A DNA stretch of 23,369 nucleotides from Nocardioides sp. (GTDB lineage Bacteria; Actinomycetota; Actinomycetes; Propionibacteriales; Nocardioidaceae), in contig JARICB010000151.1 of the NCBI GenBank assembly GCA_029264225.1, positions 1 to 23,369 of the forward strand, written 5' to 3'. Position numbers and translations under genes: made by a program. Numbering within the stretch: position 1 is the first letter of the stretch; each line of letters opens with the position of its first letter. Of the stretch, positions 8,313 to 15,856 are shown in pieces. The notes under the pieces are model-generated. The model ran no database searches, had not been told where the DNA came from, and saw only the letters and a list, made by a program, of their open reading frames with translations.

Positions 8313-10601
8313 CTACGGGCGACCCGAAATGAGCGGTGTGACGCCAGTGATCCGGTGGACGGAGAAGAGCCGGATGTCGTCGCTGCGGTGGTCATGGGCG
8401 CTCAACTGGCCGCCGTCGAGTCGGAGGGGGTCCACAACTCGGTCGGAGCTGGCTCCGTGGTTGTCGACGTAGCCGATCATGACGCTGGCCCCCGACTCGA
8501 TGGCTTCGCGCAGGGCCGCCAGTGCGCTGGACGGCGTCGTGGCGGTGGTCGGCACGGCCGGCCTGCTGGCGGTGGCCAGGTCGCCGCTGCGGATGGCTGT
8601 CACGACGGCGGCGACGGTGGCCTGGGCGCGGGCCTGCCCGGCGGAGTGGGTGCGAGGAGAGCGGGGGCGACGGGCTCGGAGCAGGTCGCGTCGGGCGATC
8701 CGTACGGTCCCGTCGGGTGCTTCCACGACGGGCGCCACGCCCAGTTCGCGTAGCCGCGGCAGCAGGATGTCGAGGGGAGTGCTGCTGATCAGGACGGTAG
8801 GTGCGATCCGTCGCAGGCCGAGTGTGTCGGCCTTGTCATGGTGCAGCACCTCGGTCAGTGTCGCCTCGTCATCGGCACGCAGGAACGCCTCGGCATGGCC
8901 GACCCGGACGGTCCCGAAGGTGCGGGCGACGTCGTCGACGAGATAGGTCAACGGTTGGGGGACGGCGGTGCGAGAGACCGAGCGGACGAACTCGTGGACC
9001 TCGAGGGCCGACCAGCCGGCGTCGAAGGCACGGCGGACGGAACCGGGGGTGAACCGGTAGACGGTGGCGCCGCCGCGCGACTCCACGTCGGCCAGCAGGT
9101 GCAGCGTGCGAGCAAGCTCGGTCTCGAGCGGGCCGGGTGCCACCGCAGTCAGGTCGGCCTGGAGGAGGACGTGGTCGACGGACTGGGGCAGGTGTGGCGC
9201 GATCGCGGCCAACGCGGTGTCGTGGTCGTGCTCGATGACTGCGCGCCCGGCGGCGGAGAGTCCACCGGCCCCGACGAGTCCGAGCAACCCCGCTTCGTGG
9301 ATCGCGGCCGCGACGAGGTCGCGATGGACCGCGGGACGCCGTGGTCGCAGCCAGGCCACGCGTTCGACGAGCGAAGCGATGCCGGTGCCGGTGGCAAGCA
9401 CAGCATTGTCGGGTAGTTCGCTCAGCGTGTTCAGGGCGAGCATGCGCGACTCGGGGGCCATGGTGCTGGACAGGTCGGGCGCCAAAGCGTTCCAGGTCTT
9501 GCCGCCGGGGTCCTTGGTCCCGATCAGGCTGGGCAGACGGGTCGAGTCGAGCCAGGCGATGACCAGCGCGACCCACCTTTCGGCCACCGAACCCGCTGCC
9601 CAGGTGTCGAACGAGTCGGTCGGAAGCCAGACCTCCGAGCCCGCAGGATCGGTCGCATTGGTCACCAGGCCCGCCGCCGAGGCGATCTCGATCAGCAGTC
9701 CCGCCTCCGAGGTGGTGACCTGGAGTTCGAGCGCGGCAGCCTTCAAATCACGCACTGCGAGTCCGCCGCCGCGCAACACCCCGGGTGGCACCAGGCCCCA
9801 GTGGTCGAGAAGCAGTTCGATGCGACGTACGACGTCGAAGGCGGCCCCGCCTGCGGTCTGCTCGATCAGGGCAGCAGCCCGCTCCGTCACCGCCAGCGCC
9901 GGAATCTCGTCGCGTCTCGACGTAGTGGTGTGGCCCCCGCGCAGGGCGATGCCGACCTCACCCGGAACCACCAGGAGGTCACCGTCACGCGGCACCAGGA
10001 GGCGGTGTGCGATCAGCTCCTCCACGGGGGTGGCGGCGTCGGCGACCGAGACCGTACGCCGGGCCGTGCCGGTCCTGCCTTCGCCTCCGTTGGCAAGCAG
10101 ATGCTCCAGCAGGGCCAGCCCGTGGGGGCTCAGGGTCGTGATCCTCGCGGCGATCTCGGAGGTCGAGGCGGGGTCGGGCGACATCGGCCGCAAGCCGCTG
10201 ACTCCGGCCGCGTCGTCGCCTCGCAGGGCATCGGCGACACCGCTCAACGGGCGCAGGCCACCGGTCGACTCCCAGATCAGGGCCAGGTCAAGCAACCGCT
10301 CGATCGCGGCCCGCGTGGCAGCCTGGTCGGCGAAAACGATCTCGACGAGTTCGGCCAGGGTGGTTTGGTTTGCAATGACTTGGGCATCAAGCACGGAGAG
10401 CTCGAGGCGGTTGAGGTTGTCGAGTGCTCTGACGACCGAGGAACGGGTAGCAGCGCGGGAAGCCAGTTGCGCAGAATCGTGAGGTGCAGGAGTGGCCAGA
10501 TCCGGACGGTCGCGCAACAACGCAGCGAGGCGAGGGTCGGGCCAGCGACGGAACTGGTCGGCCAACGTTCGTGGGGGCGTCGTCTGCTCTGTGCTCGACA
10601 T
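8313..10601 (-). CDS. Helicase-associated domain protein with WYL-like C-terminus
   Basis: The 762-residue protein belongs to the actinobacterial helicase-associated (Helicase_C_3-like) family found next to XPB. It has an N-terminal winged-helix-like part beginning TLADQFRRWPDPRLAALLRDRPDL, a long helical middle, a Helicase_C_3-like region around VYRFTPGSVRRAFDAGWS, and a C-terminal segment (about 691-762). The pattern there is IGYVDNHG, then a DPLRL turn, then RLFSVHRITGVTPL, which resembles a WYL domain. No Walker motifs were seen, so it is probably an accessory or regulatory partner of XPB. The frame is open back to 11090, but the extension is antisense to the PP2C gene. The ATG at 10601 is preferred because TAGCGT lies 7 nt upstream. 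It is the first gene of the three-gene operon. Confidence 0.85.
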   Translation of the reverse strand: MSSTEQTTPPRTLADQFRRWPDPRLAALLRDRPDLATPAPHDSAQLASRAATRSSVVRALDNLNRLELSVLDAQVIANQTTLAELVEIVFADQAATRAAIERLLDLALIWESTGGLRPLSGVADALRGDDAAGVSGLRPMSPDPASTSEIAARITTLSPHGLALLEHLLANGGEGRTGTARRTVSVADAATPVEELIAHRLLVPRDGDLLVVPGEVGIALRGGHTTTSRRDEIPALAVTERAAALIEQTAGGAAFDVVRRIELLLDHWGLVPPGVLRGGGLAVRDLKAAALELQVTTSEAGLLIEIASAAGLVTNATDPAGSEVWLPTDSFDTWAAGSVAERWVALVIAWLDSTRLPSLIGTKDPGGKTWNALAPDLSSTMAPESRMLALNTLSELPDNAVLATGTGIASLVERVAWLRPRRPAVHRDLVAAAIHEAGLLGLVGAGGLSAAGRAVIEHDHDTALAAIAPHLPQSVDHVLLQADLTAVAPGPLETELARTLHLLADVESRGGATVYRFTPGSVRRAFDAGWSALEVHEFVRSVSRTAVPQPLTYLVDDVARTFGTVRVGHAEAFLRADDEATLTEVLHHDKADTLGLRRIAPTVLISSTPLDILLPRLRELGVAPVVEAPDGTVRIARRDLLRARRPRSPRTHSAGQARAQATVAAVVTAIRSGDLATASRPAVPTTATTPSSALAALREAIESGASVMIGYVDNHGASSDRVVDPLRLDGGQLSAHDHRSDDIRLFSVHRITGVTPLISGRP

Positions 10602-10607
10602 CGCTTC

Positions 10608-10614
10608 TACGCTA
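10608..10614. promoter_or_regulatory. Candidate leaderless -10 box TAGCGT (minus strand), overlapping a possible plus-strand TACGCT box
   Basis: On the minus strand TAGCGT (10614-10609) sits 7 nt before the ATG of the helicase-associated gene, with no ribosome-binding site. The same seven bases (TACGCTA) also read TACGCT on the plus strand (10608-10613), about 50 nt upstream of the PP2C start. The divergent promoters may therefore share one -10 region. The minus-strand assignment is the better supported one. Confidence 0.45.
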
Positions 10615-10664
10615 CTCGCCGAGCGACGCAGTGGACTCATCGATGACAGGCGCGGGGGCTGGGC

Positions 10665-11483
10665 ATGAAGTCGGTGGATCTCCATCACGGGGCCGCATCC
10701 GAGATCGGCCACGTGCGCAAGGTCAACGAAGACTCCTTCCTGGTCTCGCCACCGGTGTTCGTCGTGGCCGATGGCATGGGCGGTCACGCCGGCGGCGACG
10801 TGGCGAGCCGGATCGTGGTCGAGGAGTTCGCCCGACTGGTCGCAGCGGGCTATGACCCGAGTCGTGGTGCCGAGGCGGTGACCGAGACACTGACACGCGC
10901 TCAGGTGCGGATCCTGGACTACGGCGAGACGCAGCGGGGCGAGCATCCGCAACGGCACGCGGGCACGACCTGCGTCGCAGCGGTGCTCGTGGAGGATCGG
11001 GAGCAGACCACGTGGTTGTTGGCCAACCTCGGCGACTCGCGCATCTACCGCTTCAACCACGGCGTGCTCGAGCAGGTCAGCGTCGACCATTCGGTGGTGC
11101 AGGAGTTGATCGATGCGGGTCGGATCACCGCCGAAGAGGCCGCCTCACATCCGGAGCGACACGTCATTACGCGGGCTCTCGGTAGCCGAGAGGGCGCGCG
11201 CCCAGACTTCTTCCTGCTTCCCCTCGCTGGGGCCGAACGTCTGCTGCTGTGCAGCGACGGCATCACCGGCATGATCACCGACGAGACTATCGAGAGCATC
11301 CTGGACCGGGTTGCGGATCCTCGCGACGCTGCGGACGCGCTCGTGCGGGCCGCCCTCGATGCGGGCGGGAGCGACAACGCCACGGCGCTGGTCGTCGATG
11401 TGGTGGGATTGGTCCACGATGATTCCTATGACTCGGCCCGACAGTTGGCCAGTCTCGAAGACAAGCTGGGAGCTCGACCGTGA
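10665..11483 (+). CDS. PP2C-family serine/threonine protein phosphatase
   Basis: This 272-residue soluble PPM/PP2C phosphatase removes phosphate from Ser/Thr. Metal-binding and catalytic motifs are in place: VNEDSF (N21-D23), ADGMGGHAGG (D36, G37), NLGDSRIYR (D124), LLLCSDGITGM (D198) and GGSDNAT (D237, N238). It lacks the transmembrane tail of the PstP type and ends soon after the catalytic core. The ATG at 10665 has a GGGGGC tract upstream. Its TGA overlaps the GTG of the next gene (GTGA at 11480-11483), so it is translationally coupled to an FHA protein. It likely counteracts a Hanks-type kinase whose phosphothreonine marks are read by the two FHA proteins downstream. No kinase lies in this window. 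Confidence 0.95.
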   Translation: MKSVDLHHGAASEIGHVRKVNEDSFLVSPPVFVVADGMGGHAGGDVASRIVVEEFARLVAAGYDPSRGAEAVTETLTRAQVRILDYGETQRGEHPQRHAGTTCVAAVLVEDREQTTWLLANLGDSRIYRFNHGVLEQVSVDHSVVQELIDAGRITAEEAASHPERHVITRALGSREGARPDFFLLPLAGAERLLLCSDGITGMITDETIESILDRVADPRDAADALVRAALDAGGSDNATALVVDVVGLVHDDSYDSARQLASLEDKLGARP

Positions 11484-12505
11484 GTAAGAACGTCGTGCAC
11501 ATGAGGACCTACGCCGCCGGTGAGTGGTATGCCGTCGTCGGCGACGAGGTCACGGTGCTGCTGCCGGCGCAGGCGCGGTCTCGGGTCGCCGGTGTGTGGG
11601 ACCTGGCAGACAGCGGGGCAGGCTTCGACACGGTCCTCGACGGTCTGCTGGCCGAAGGACTCAGCACCCTGCCGGGATTCGCCCTGGTCGGCCACGGGGA
11701 GCGCACGCGGGTACTGCTGCGCGGAGACGTGGCGGCCACGTTCAGTACCAGCACCGGGGAGGTTGCACTCGCCCACCAGCCCGACACCATCTGGGCCGAG
11801 CGGACTCTGGTGGGAGTGAGCGGTGGGCGCATCACGATCGGTGCGGCGACCGACCAGGCCGACCTGGCGTTGGTGACCGGGGTGGCCCGGGTTGGTGCTG
11901 TGCAGTTCGGTCAGCACATCGACCTCGGTCCGCCACAGCTAGAGCCCGAGCCAGAGTTGGGTAAGCCGCTGTCGTTCGGTGCCCCGGACGAGGACCCCAC
12001 TCCCACCGGCGAGCAACCGGCGGTGGCGGCGCAGAGCCCCTCCCTCGGCCAGGAGCACGACGGCCACACCACGGCCGGGACCCCCCTGGAGGAGGTCCAG
12101 CGGCCTGTGCTCGGCATACCCGGCCAGGAACTCGCGCCGTCCGTGGTCTCGCGCCCGGTCGCCACTCTGATCTTCTCAACGGGTGACGTGGTCGATGTCG
12201 ACCGGGTCATCCTGGTCGGTCGGGCGCCTGACGGGAGTCAGCTCGCCTCCAGCGACCAGCCGCAGCTGGTGTCGGTGGCGAGTCCGCAGCACGAGATCTC
12301 CTCGACCCACCTGGAGATCCGGCCCGGGGCTGGGGCCGATCACGGGATGGCGGTGGTGACCGACATGGGTTCGACCAACGGCACAGTGCTGGTGCAGCCG
12401 GGGCTGCCGCCGGAGGATCTGCGCGCCGGTATCGCCGTGTCCTTGATCCCCGGCGCAATTCTCGACCTCGGCGATGGCGTCACCATCCAGACCACCAACC
12501 CGTGA
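11480..12505 (+). CDS. FHA-domain protein with unrecognised N-terminal domain
   Basis: The 341-residue cytoplasmic protein has a C-terminal forkhead-associated domain (about 228-338), which binds phosphothreonine peptides. The binding residues are visible: the Gly-Arg of ILVGRAP, Ser and His of SSTHLEI, and Asn of DMGSTNGT. The N-terminal region (about 1-155) is a compact β-rich domain, MRTYAAGEWYAVVGDEVTVL at its start, that I do not recognise. A Pro/Glu-rich linker (about 155-225) separates the two. The GTG at 11480 overlaps the PP2C stop by 4 bases, and the next gene starts 7 bases after its stop. Tight coupling to a phosphatase and a second FHA protein argues for one phospho-signalling module. 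No signal peptide or membrane segment was seen. Confidence 0.88.
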   Translation: MSKNVVHMRTYAAGEWYAVVGDEVTVLLPAQARSRVAGVWDLADSGAGFDTVLDGLLAEGLSTLPGFALVGHGERTRVLLRGDVAATFSTSTGEVALAHQPDTIWAERTLVGVSGGRITIGAATDQADLALVTGVARVGAVQFGQHIDLGPPQLEPEPELGKPLSFGAPDEDPTPTGEQPAVAAQSPSLGQEHDGHTTAGTPLEEVQRPVLGIPGQELAPSVVSRPVATLIFSTGDVVDVDRVILVGRAPDGSQLASSDQPQLVSVASPQHEISSTHLEIRPGAGADHGMAVVTDMGSTNGTVLVQPGLPPEDLRAGIAVSLIPGAILDLGDGVTIQTTNP

Positions 12506-12512
12506 GCAACCC

Positions 12513-13580
12513 GTGAACGGCACCGGACCCGACCTGTCGACCCGTTACCCGATCGCCGAACTGGATCGACGCTTCTACGCCTTTGCCATCGACCGGCTGC
12601 TGGGTTGGATCTTGGTGGCACTGGTGGGCGTCGGCGCCTGGTTCGTGCTGCATGACGCGTGGCTCGTGGTCGCCGTGGTCATCGGCGTGATGACGATGGT
12701 GTGGCTCGTGCTCGGCGTACTCCTCGGAGTCACCGGCAACTCTCCGGGCAAATCCATGGTCGGCCTCCGGATCGTTCACCACGGCACCGGAGAGCCGATC
12801 GGTGTTGGCCGTGCCCTGTTGCGCTCGTTGGTGCTTGCGATGGCGTCGTTGCCCACCTTCGGCCTGGGACTCGTCACCCTCGCCTGGACGGCGGTCGCAG
12901 ACCACGCCCACCAGCGACGCGGCTGGCACGACCACCTGGCCCAGTCGGTCGTGCTTGACGTGCGGCCGATCGAGGCCCGTGAGGTGGCGGCGGTGGACGA
13001 TGCGCCGCGACACGTGGTGAACCTGACGGCCATGCGACTGATCCCGGCTCCACCGGTCGAGGCGGCGGCCCCACCCCGCCGGGCCAGTGCGGAGCACTCC
13101 GTCAGGCGCCAGCCGGTCGGCTCGGGCGCTACCCCCCAGACCCAGCCACCTGTGCCGATGGCTCCACAACCTCCCGCTCACCTGGCTCGACCCGCGCCGG
13201 ACGAGGGGCGCACGGTCGTCCGGCCGCGGCCGGGTGCCCCCGTCGGTCCGCGGTGGCGGGTGACCTTCGACAACGGCGAGACCTTCGTGGTCGAGGGGTT
13301 GGCCCTGGTCGGGAGGCGCCCCGAGCCCCGCTCCGGGGAACAGGTGCACCATCTGGTGCCGCTCAGCTCCCACGACATGTCGGTCTCCAAGACGCACGCC
13401 CAGTTCGGTCCCACCGGCGACGGAGTGTTGGTGGTGATGGACCGAGGATCCACCAACGGTTCGGTGCTCATACGGCAGGGAGTGTCGCGGCCCTTGACTG
13501 CTGGACGGCCCACGACGCTGGTCGACGGTGATGCGGTCTCATTCGGTGACCGAACGATGACGGTCGCCCGCGAAAGCTGA
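12513..13580 (+). CDS. RDD-family membrane protein with C-terminal FHA domain
   Basis: This 355-residue protein joins an RDD membrane domain to an FHA phosphothreonine reader. The RDD part (about 13-150) shows DRRFYAFAIDRLLG, three hydrophobic helices (about 28-46, 49-72, 102-128), GKSMVGLRIV and the closing RRGWHDHLAQSVV. A Pro/Ala-rich cytoplasmic linker (about 175-245) leads to the FHA domain (about 248-352) with LVGRRP, SVSKTHAQF and DRGSTNGS, so the binding residues are intact. An ATG at 12474 in frame would overlap the previous gene. I prefer the GTG at 12513, which gives a start close to the RDD domain and a 7-base gap. It probably tethers phosphorylated partners to the membrane. It ends 9 bases from the convergent protease stop. 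Confidence 0.9.
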   Translation: MNGTGPDLSTRYPIAELDRRFYAFAIDRLLGWILVALVGVGAWFVLHDAWLVVAVVIGVMTMVWLVLGVLLGVTGNSPGKSMVGLRIVHHGTGEPIGVGRALLRSLVLAMASLPTFGLGLVTLAWTAVADHAHQRRGWHDHLAQSVVLDVRPIEAREVAAVDDAPRHVVNLTAMRLIPAPPVEAAAPPRRASAEHSVRRQPVGSGATPQTQPPVPMAPQPPAHLARPAPDEGRTVVRPRPGAPVGPRWRVTFDNGETFVVEGLALVGRRPEPRSGEQVHHLVPLSSHDMSVSKTHAQFGPTGDGVLVVMDRGSTNGSVLIRQGVSRPLTAGRPTTLVDGDAVSFGDRTMTVARES

Positions 13581-13589
13581 GTGCGGGCG

Positions 13590-15743
13590 TCAGCGGGTGA
13601 TCGCGACCGGGATCCGAGCCTGTGACCCCCGGGCGCCGCGCCACAGCACCCAGCCGTCGTCGAGTCGGCCAGGGGGGCCCGAGTTGGCCACGGTGATCCG
13701 AACGGTGGCCGACTCCCCGGGACCCAGTCGCAGCGCGACGGGGGTGATCCGCACCTGGTGGTCGGCGAAGCCGAAGGTCTGACTGGAGAAGTATTCGGCA
13801 CTCTTGCCCAGGTTGGTCACCCGACGGGTGGTCGTGCCGGCACCGCGCGTGACGATCGATGACACGTTGAGGTTGCGCCACGACAGCGCTTCGAGGCTAC
13901 GGCGATAGTCCTCAGCAGGGACGTCGAGGGCCAGCCCTGCGCGAGGCAAGGAGTCGCCTACTCGGCCGGCACCCTGGGTCAGGGTCGAGGTGCCCGGCAG
14001 TGGGGATGCGGTCGTGCTCAGCACGGAACGGACCACGGAAGCCGACCAGGGGTGGTCGGCGCGAAGTTGAGCGGCCAGGCCGCTGACGTGTGCGGCTGCG
14101 GCCGAGGTGCCGGAGAAGACGGCCCAGCCGCCGTCAGCGGTGGTGGGTACGGCGCCCAGGATGCCCTCGCCCGGTGCCAGGACGTCTGGCTTGAGCAGAG
14201 TCGATCGGGCGTCGCCCCCCGCCGACCACGGTGCGGCCCGGTAGACGTCGCTCTCGTCGTTGACGCTGCTCATGCGCACGGCCGTGCGCGGGTGCGTCCG
14301 GAGCCACCGAACAAGGCGACGCCCGTCGCCCTGCGGCAGTTGCACCGTCGGCACGCTGTGGAAGTCATCGGTCAGTGAGCCGGGTCGAACATTGATCAGC
14401 ACCATGGCGACCCCGTCGGCCTGCGACACCGCCTTGGACTTGTCCACGCGGCCGATGCCACCACGAACGCAGAGCACAGCCCGTCCCGCAACGAGACGGG
14501 CGTCGAGCGATCCTGGTCGGCATTGGCGGGCATCACGCAGACGGACGCCGCGGGCAGCCGCATCGGCGCCCGAGACCAACCGCACCGGCCCGATGCTCGC
14601 GCGGGAGCGGCTCGCGCCTGCCAGCACCGGACCATCGACAACGGCCACTTGGCCGCGCGCCACGGCGCCGCGGGTGGCGCCGACCGTGGTGACCCACGGG
14701 CTGGCGTGTGCGGCGTAGTCGGTTCGGCCGTCATTTCCGGCGGCGCCGACGACCACGATGTCAGCTTCGGCAGCCCCGAGCAGAGCGCGCTCGACCGTGT
14801 CGATCGCTGACGATCCGGCTATCGACATGTTGAGGACGTCCACGCCATCGGCAGTGGCCCGGTCGATGGCAGAGACGAGGTCGGCGGTGGCGCACCCGTC
14901 ATCGGCAGGATCGGGGGCTGCCCAACAGGCTTTGTAGGGGGCGACGCGTGCGCGCGGTGCGATACCGCTGAAGGAGCCCACACTGCGGCCTCGCATTCGC
15001 ACCGAGACATCGGCATTGCCGGCGGCCACTGACGCCACCTGGGTGCCGTGACCAGAGGCATCGAGGGCCGAGAGGTGCTCCGAGGAGCGGACGCGGTCGG
15101 CCCCGAATCCGCTCACCCACCAGCCTGCGCCGACCACCTTGCGGTTGCAGGTCGTCGCAGCCCAGCCATCGCCGAGGGAGCACTCACCCCGGTAGCGCGA
15201 AGAGTCGGGTCCCAGGCCGGGAACCTCGGCGAAGAGTGGGGTATCGGGACTCAAGCCGGAGTCGACGAATCCGATCACCACTCCGGAGCCGCCACGGGCA
15301 CCCGGTGCGGCCGGTGACGCGGCCCGGGATCGGGGGCCGTCCTCGGCGGTGAGACTGCTGGACATGGGCAGGACCGAATTGAGCTCTACCTCCGCGACCT
15401 CGCTGTTGGTCTCCAGCGCATTCACCTGGTCGGGCGTCAGTTCAGCGGCGAAACCATTGAGCGCGGTGGTCCATCGGTAGGTCGTTGCCGGCGACCCGAT
15501 GCTCGCCAGGACAGCGTCCTGGCGAGCGGTCAGGTGTGCTCGCTCGACGTGACTGCCGGCTCCGGGGGAGTTCGCGGAGGTGCCGGGACCGATCAGGGTG
15601 ACCAGTTGAAGGCGCGGCACCTGGGTCTCAGCGTGGGCGGTGGTCGACGACGTCGTCACCACAGCCCCCGCCACGGCGAGGGCGAGCGCAGCGCCGGGCA
15701 TAGCCCAGCGAGCTGCATCGATTCGGCCTCGTGAGCGTCTCAC
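13590..15743 (-). CDS. Secreted subtilisin-like serine protease (peptidase S8)
   Basis: The 717-residue precursor has a Sec signal peptide (hydrophobic core about 15-30, likely cut after AHA near 38), an inhibitor-I9-like propeptide (about 45-125) and an S8 catalytic domain. The triad is D161 (GFVDSG), H232 (ASGHGTQVA) and S547 (FSGTSAAAAHVSG), with oxyanion N337 (GAAGNDG). A PA domain insert sits at about 385-490. A C-terminal β-rich domain (about 615-715) resembles the Fn3-like region of plant-type subtilases. Instead of the usual GTSMAxPH the serine motif reads GTSAAAAH, an oddity. The GTG start has a strong GGAGAGGAG 6 nt upstream. It is presumably exported and processed outside the cell. 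Substrate is unknown; it converges on the RDD-FHA gene. Confidence 0.92.
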   Translation of the reverse strand: MRRSRGRIDAARWAMPGAALALAVAGAVVTTSSTTAHAETQVPRLQLVTLIGPGTSANSPGAGSHVERAHLTARQDAVLASIGSPATTYRWTTALNGFAAELTPDQVNALETNSEVAEVELNSVLPMSSSLTAEDGPRSRAASPAAPGARGGSGVVIGFVDSGLSPDTPLFAEVPGLGPDSSRYRGECSLGDGWAATTCNRKVVGAGWWVSGFGADRVRSSEHLSALDASGHGTQVASVAAGNADVSVRMRGRSVGSFSGIAPRARVAPYKACWAAPDPADDGCATADLVSAIDRATADGVDVLNMSIAGSSAIDTVERALLGAAEADIVVVGAAGNDGRTDYAAHASPWVTTVGATRGAVARGQVAVVDGPVLAGASRSRASIGPVRLVSGADAAARGVRLRDARQCRPGSLDARLVAGRAVLCVRGGIGRVDKSKAVSQADGVAMVLINVRPGSLTDDFHSVPTVQLPQGDGRRLVRWLRTHPRTAVRMSSVNDESDVYRAAPWSAGGDARSTLLKPDVLAPGEGILGAVPTTADGGWAVFSGTSAAAAHVSGLAAQLRADHPWSASVVRSVLSTTASPLPGTSTLTQGAGRVGDSLPRAGLALDVPAEDYRRSLEALSWRNLNVSSIVTRGAGTTTRRVTNLGKSAEYFSSQTFGFADHQVRITPVALRLGPGESATVRITVANSGPPGRLDDGWVLWRGARGSQARIPVAITR

Positions 15744-15844
15744 CCTGGGCTCCTCTCCTACTCGGCTGACGCAAGTGTGACGTCAAACCATCCATGGTGT
15801 CAGGGGGTTCGATGGGAATCAATCCAAGCGTCAGGGGTCGCGTC

Positions 15845-15850
15845 TACGCT
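15845..15850 (+). promoter_or_regulatory. Candidate leaderless -10 box (TACGCT) for the HAD-LarE gene
   Basis: TACGCT stands 6 nt before the ATG at 15857, with no ribosome-binding site between them. It supports the shorter start over the in-frame ATG at 15794. No clear -35 is present. Confidence 0.5.
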
Positions 15851-15856
15851 GGCGCC

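Noticed and set aside
10602..11090. Extension of the helicase-associated frame to 11090
   Set aside because: It lies wholly antisense to the PP2C gene, and a leaderless -10 box supports the start at 10601.
15776..15798. TGACGTCA and ACCATCCATGGT palindromes between the protease and HAD-LarE genes
   Set aside because: They are short dyads expected by chance. A minus-strand TTGACG (15786-15781) could be a -35 for the protease, but no matching -10 at proper spacing was found.
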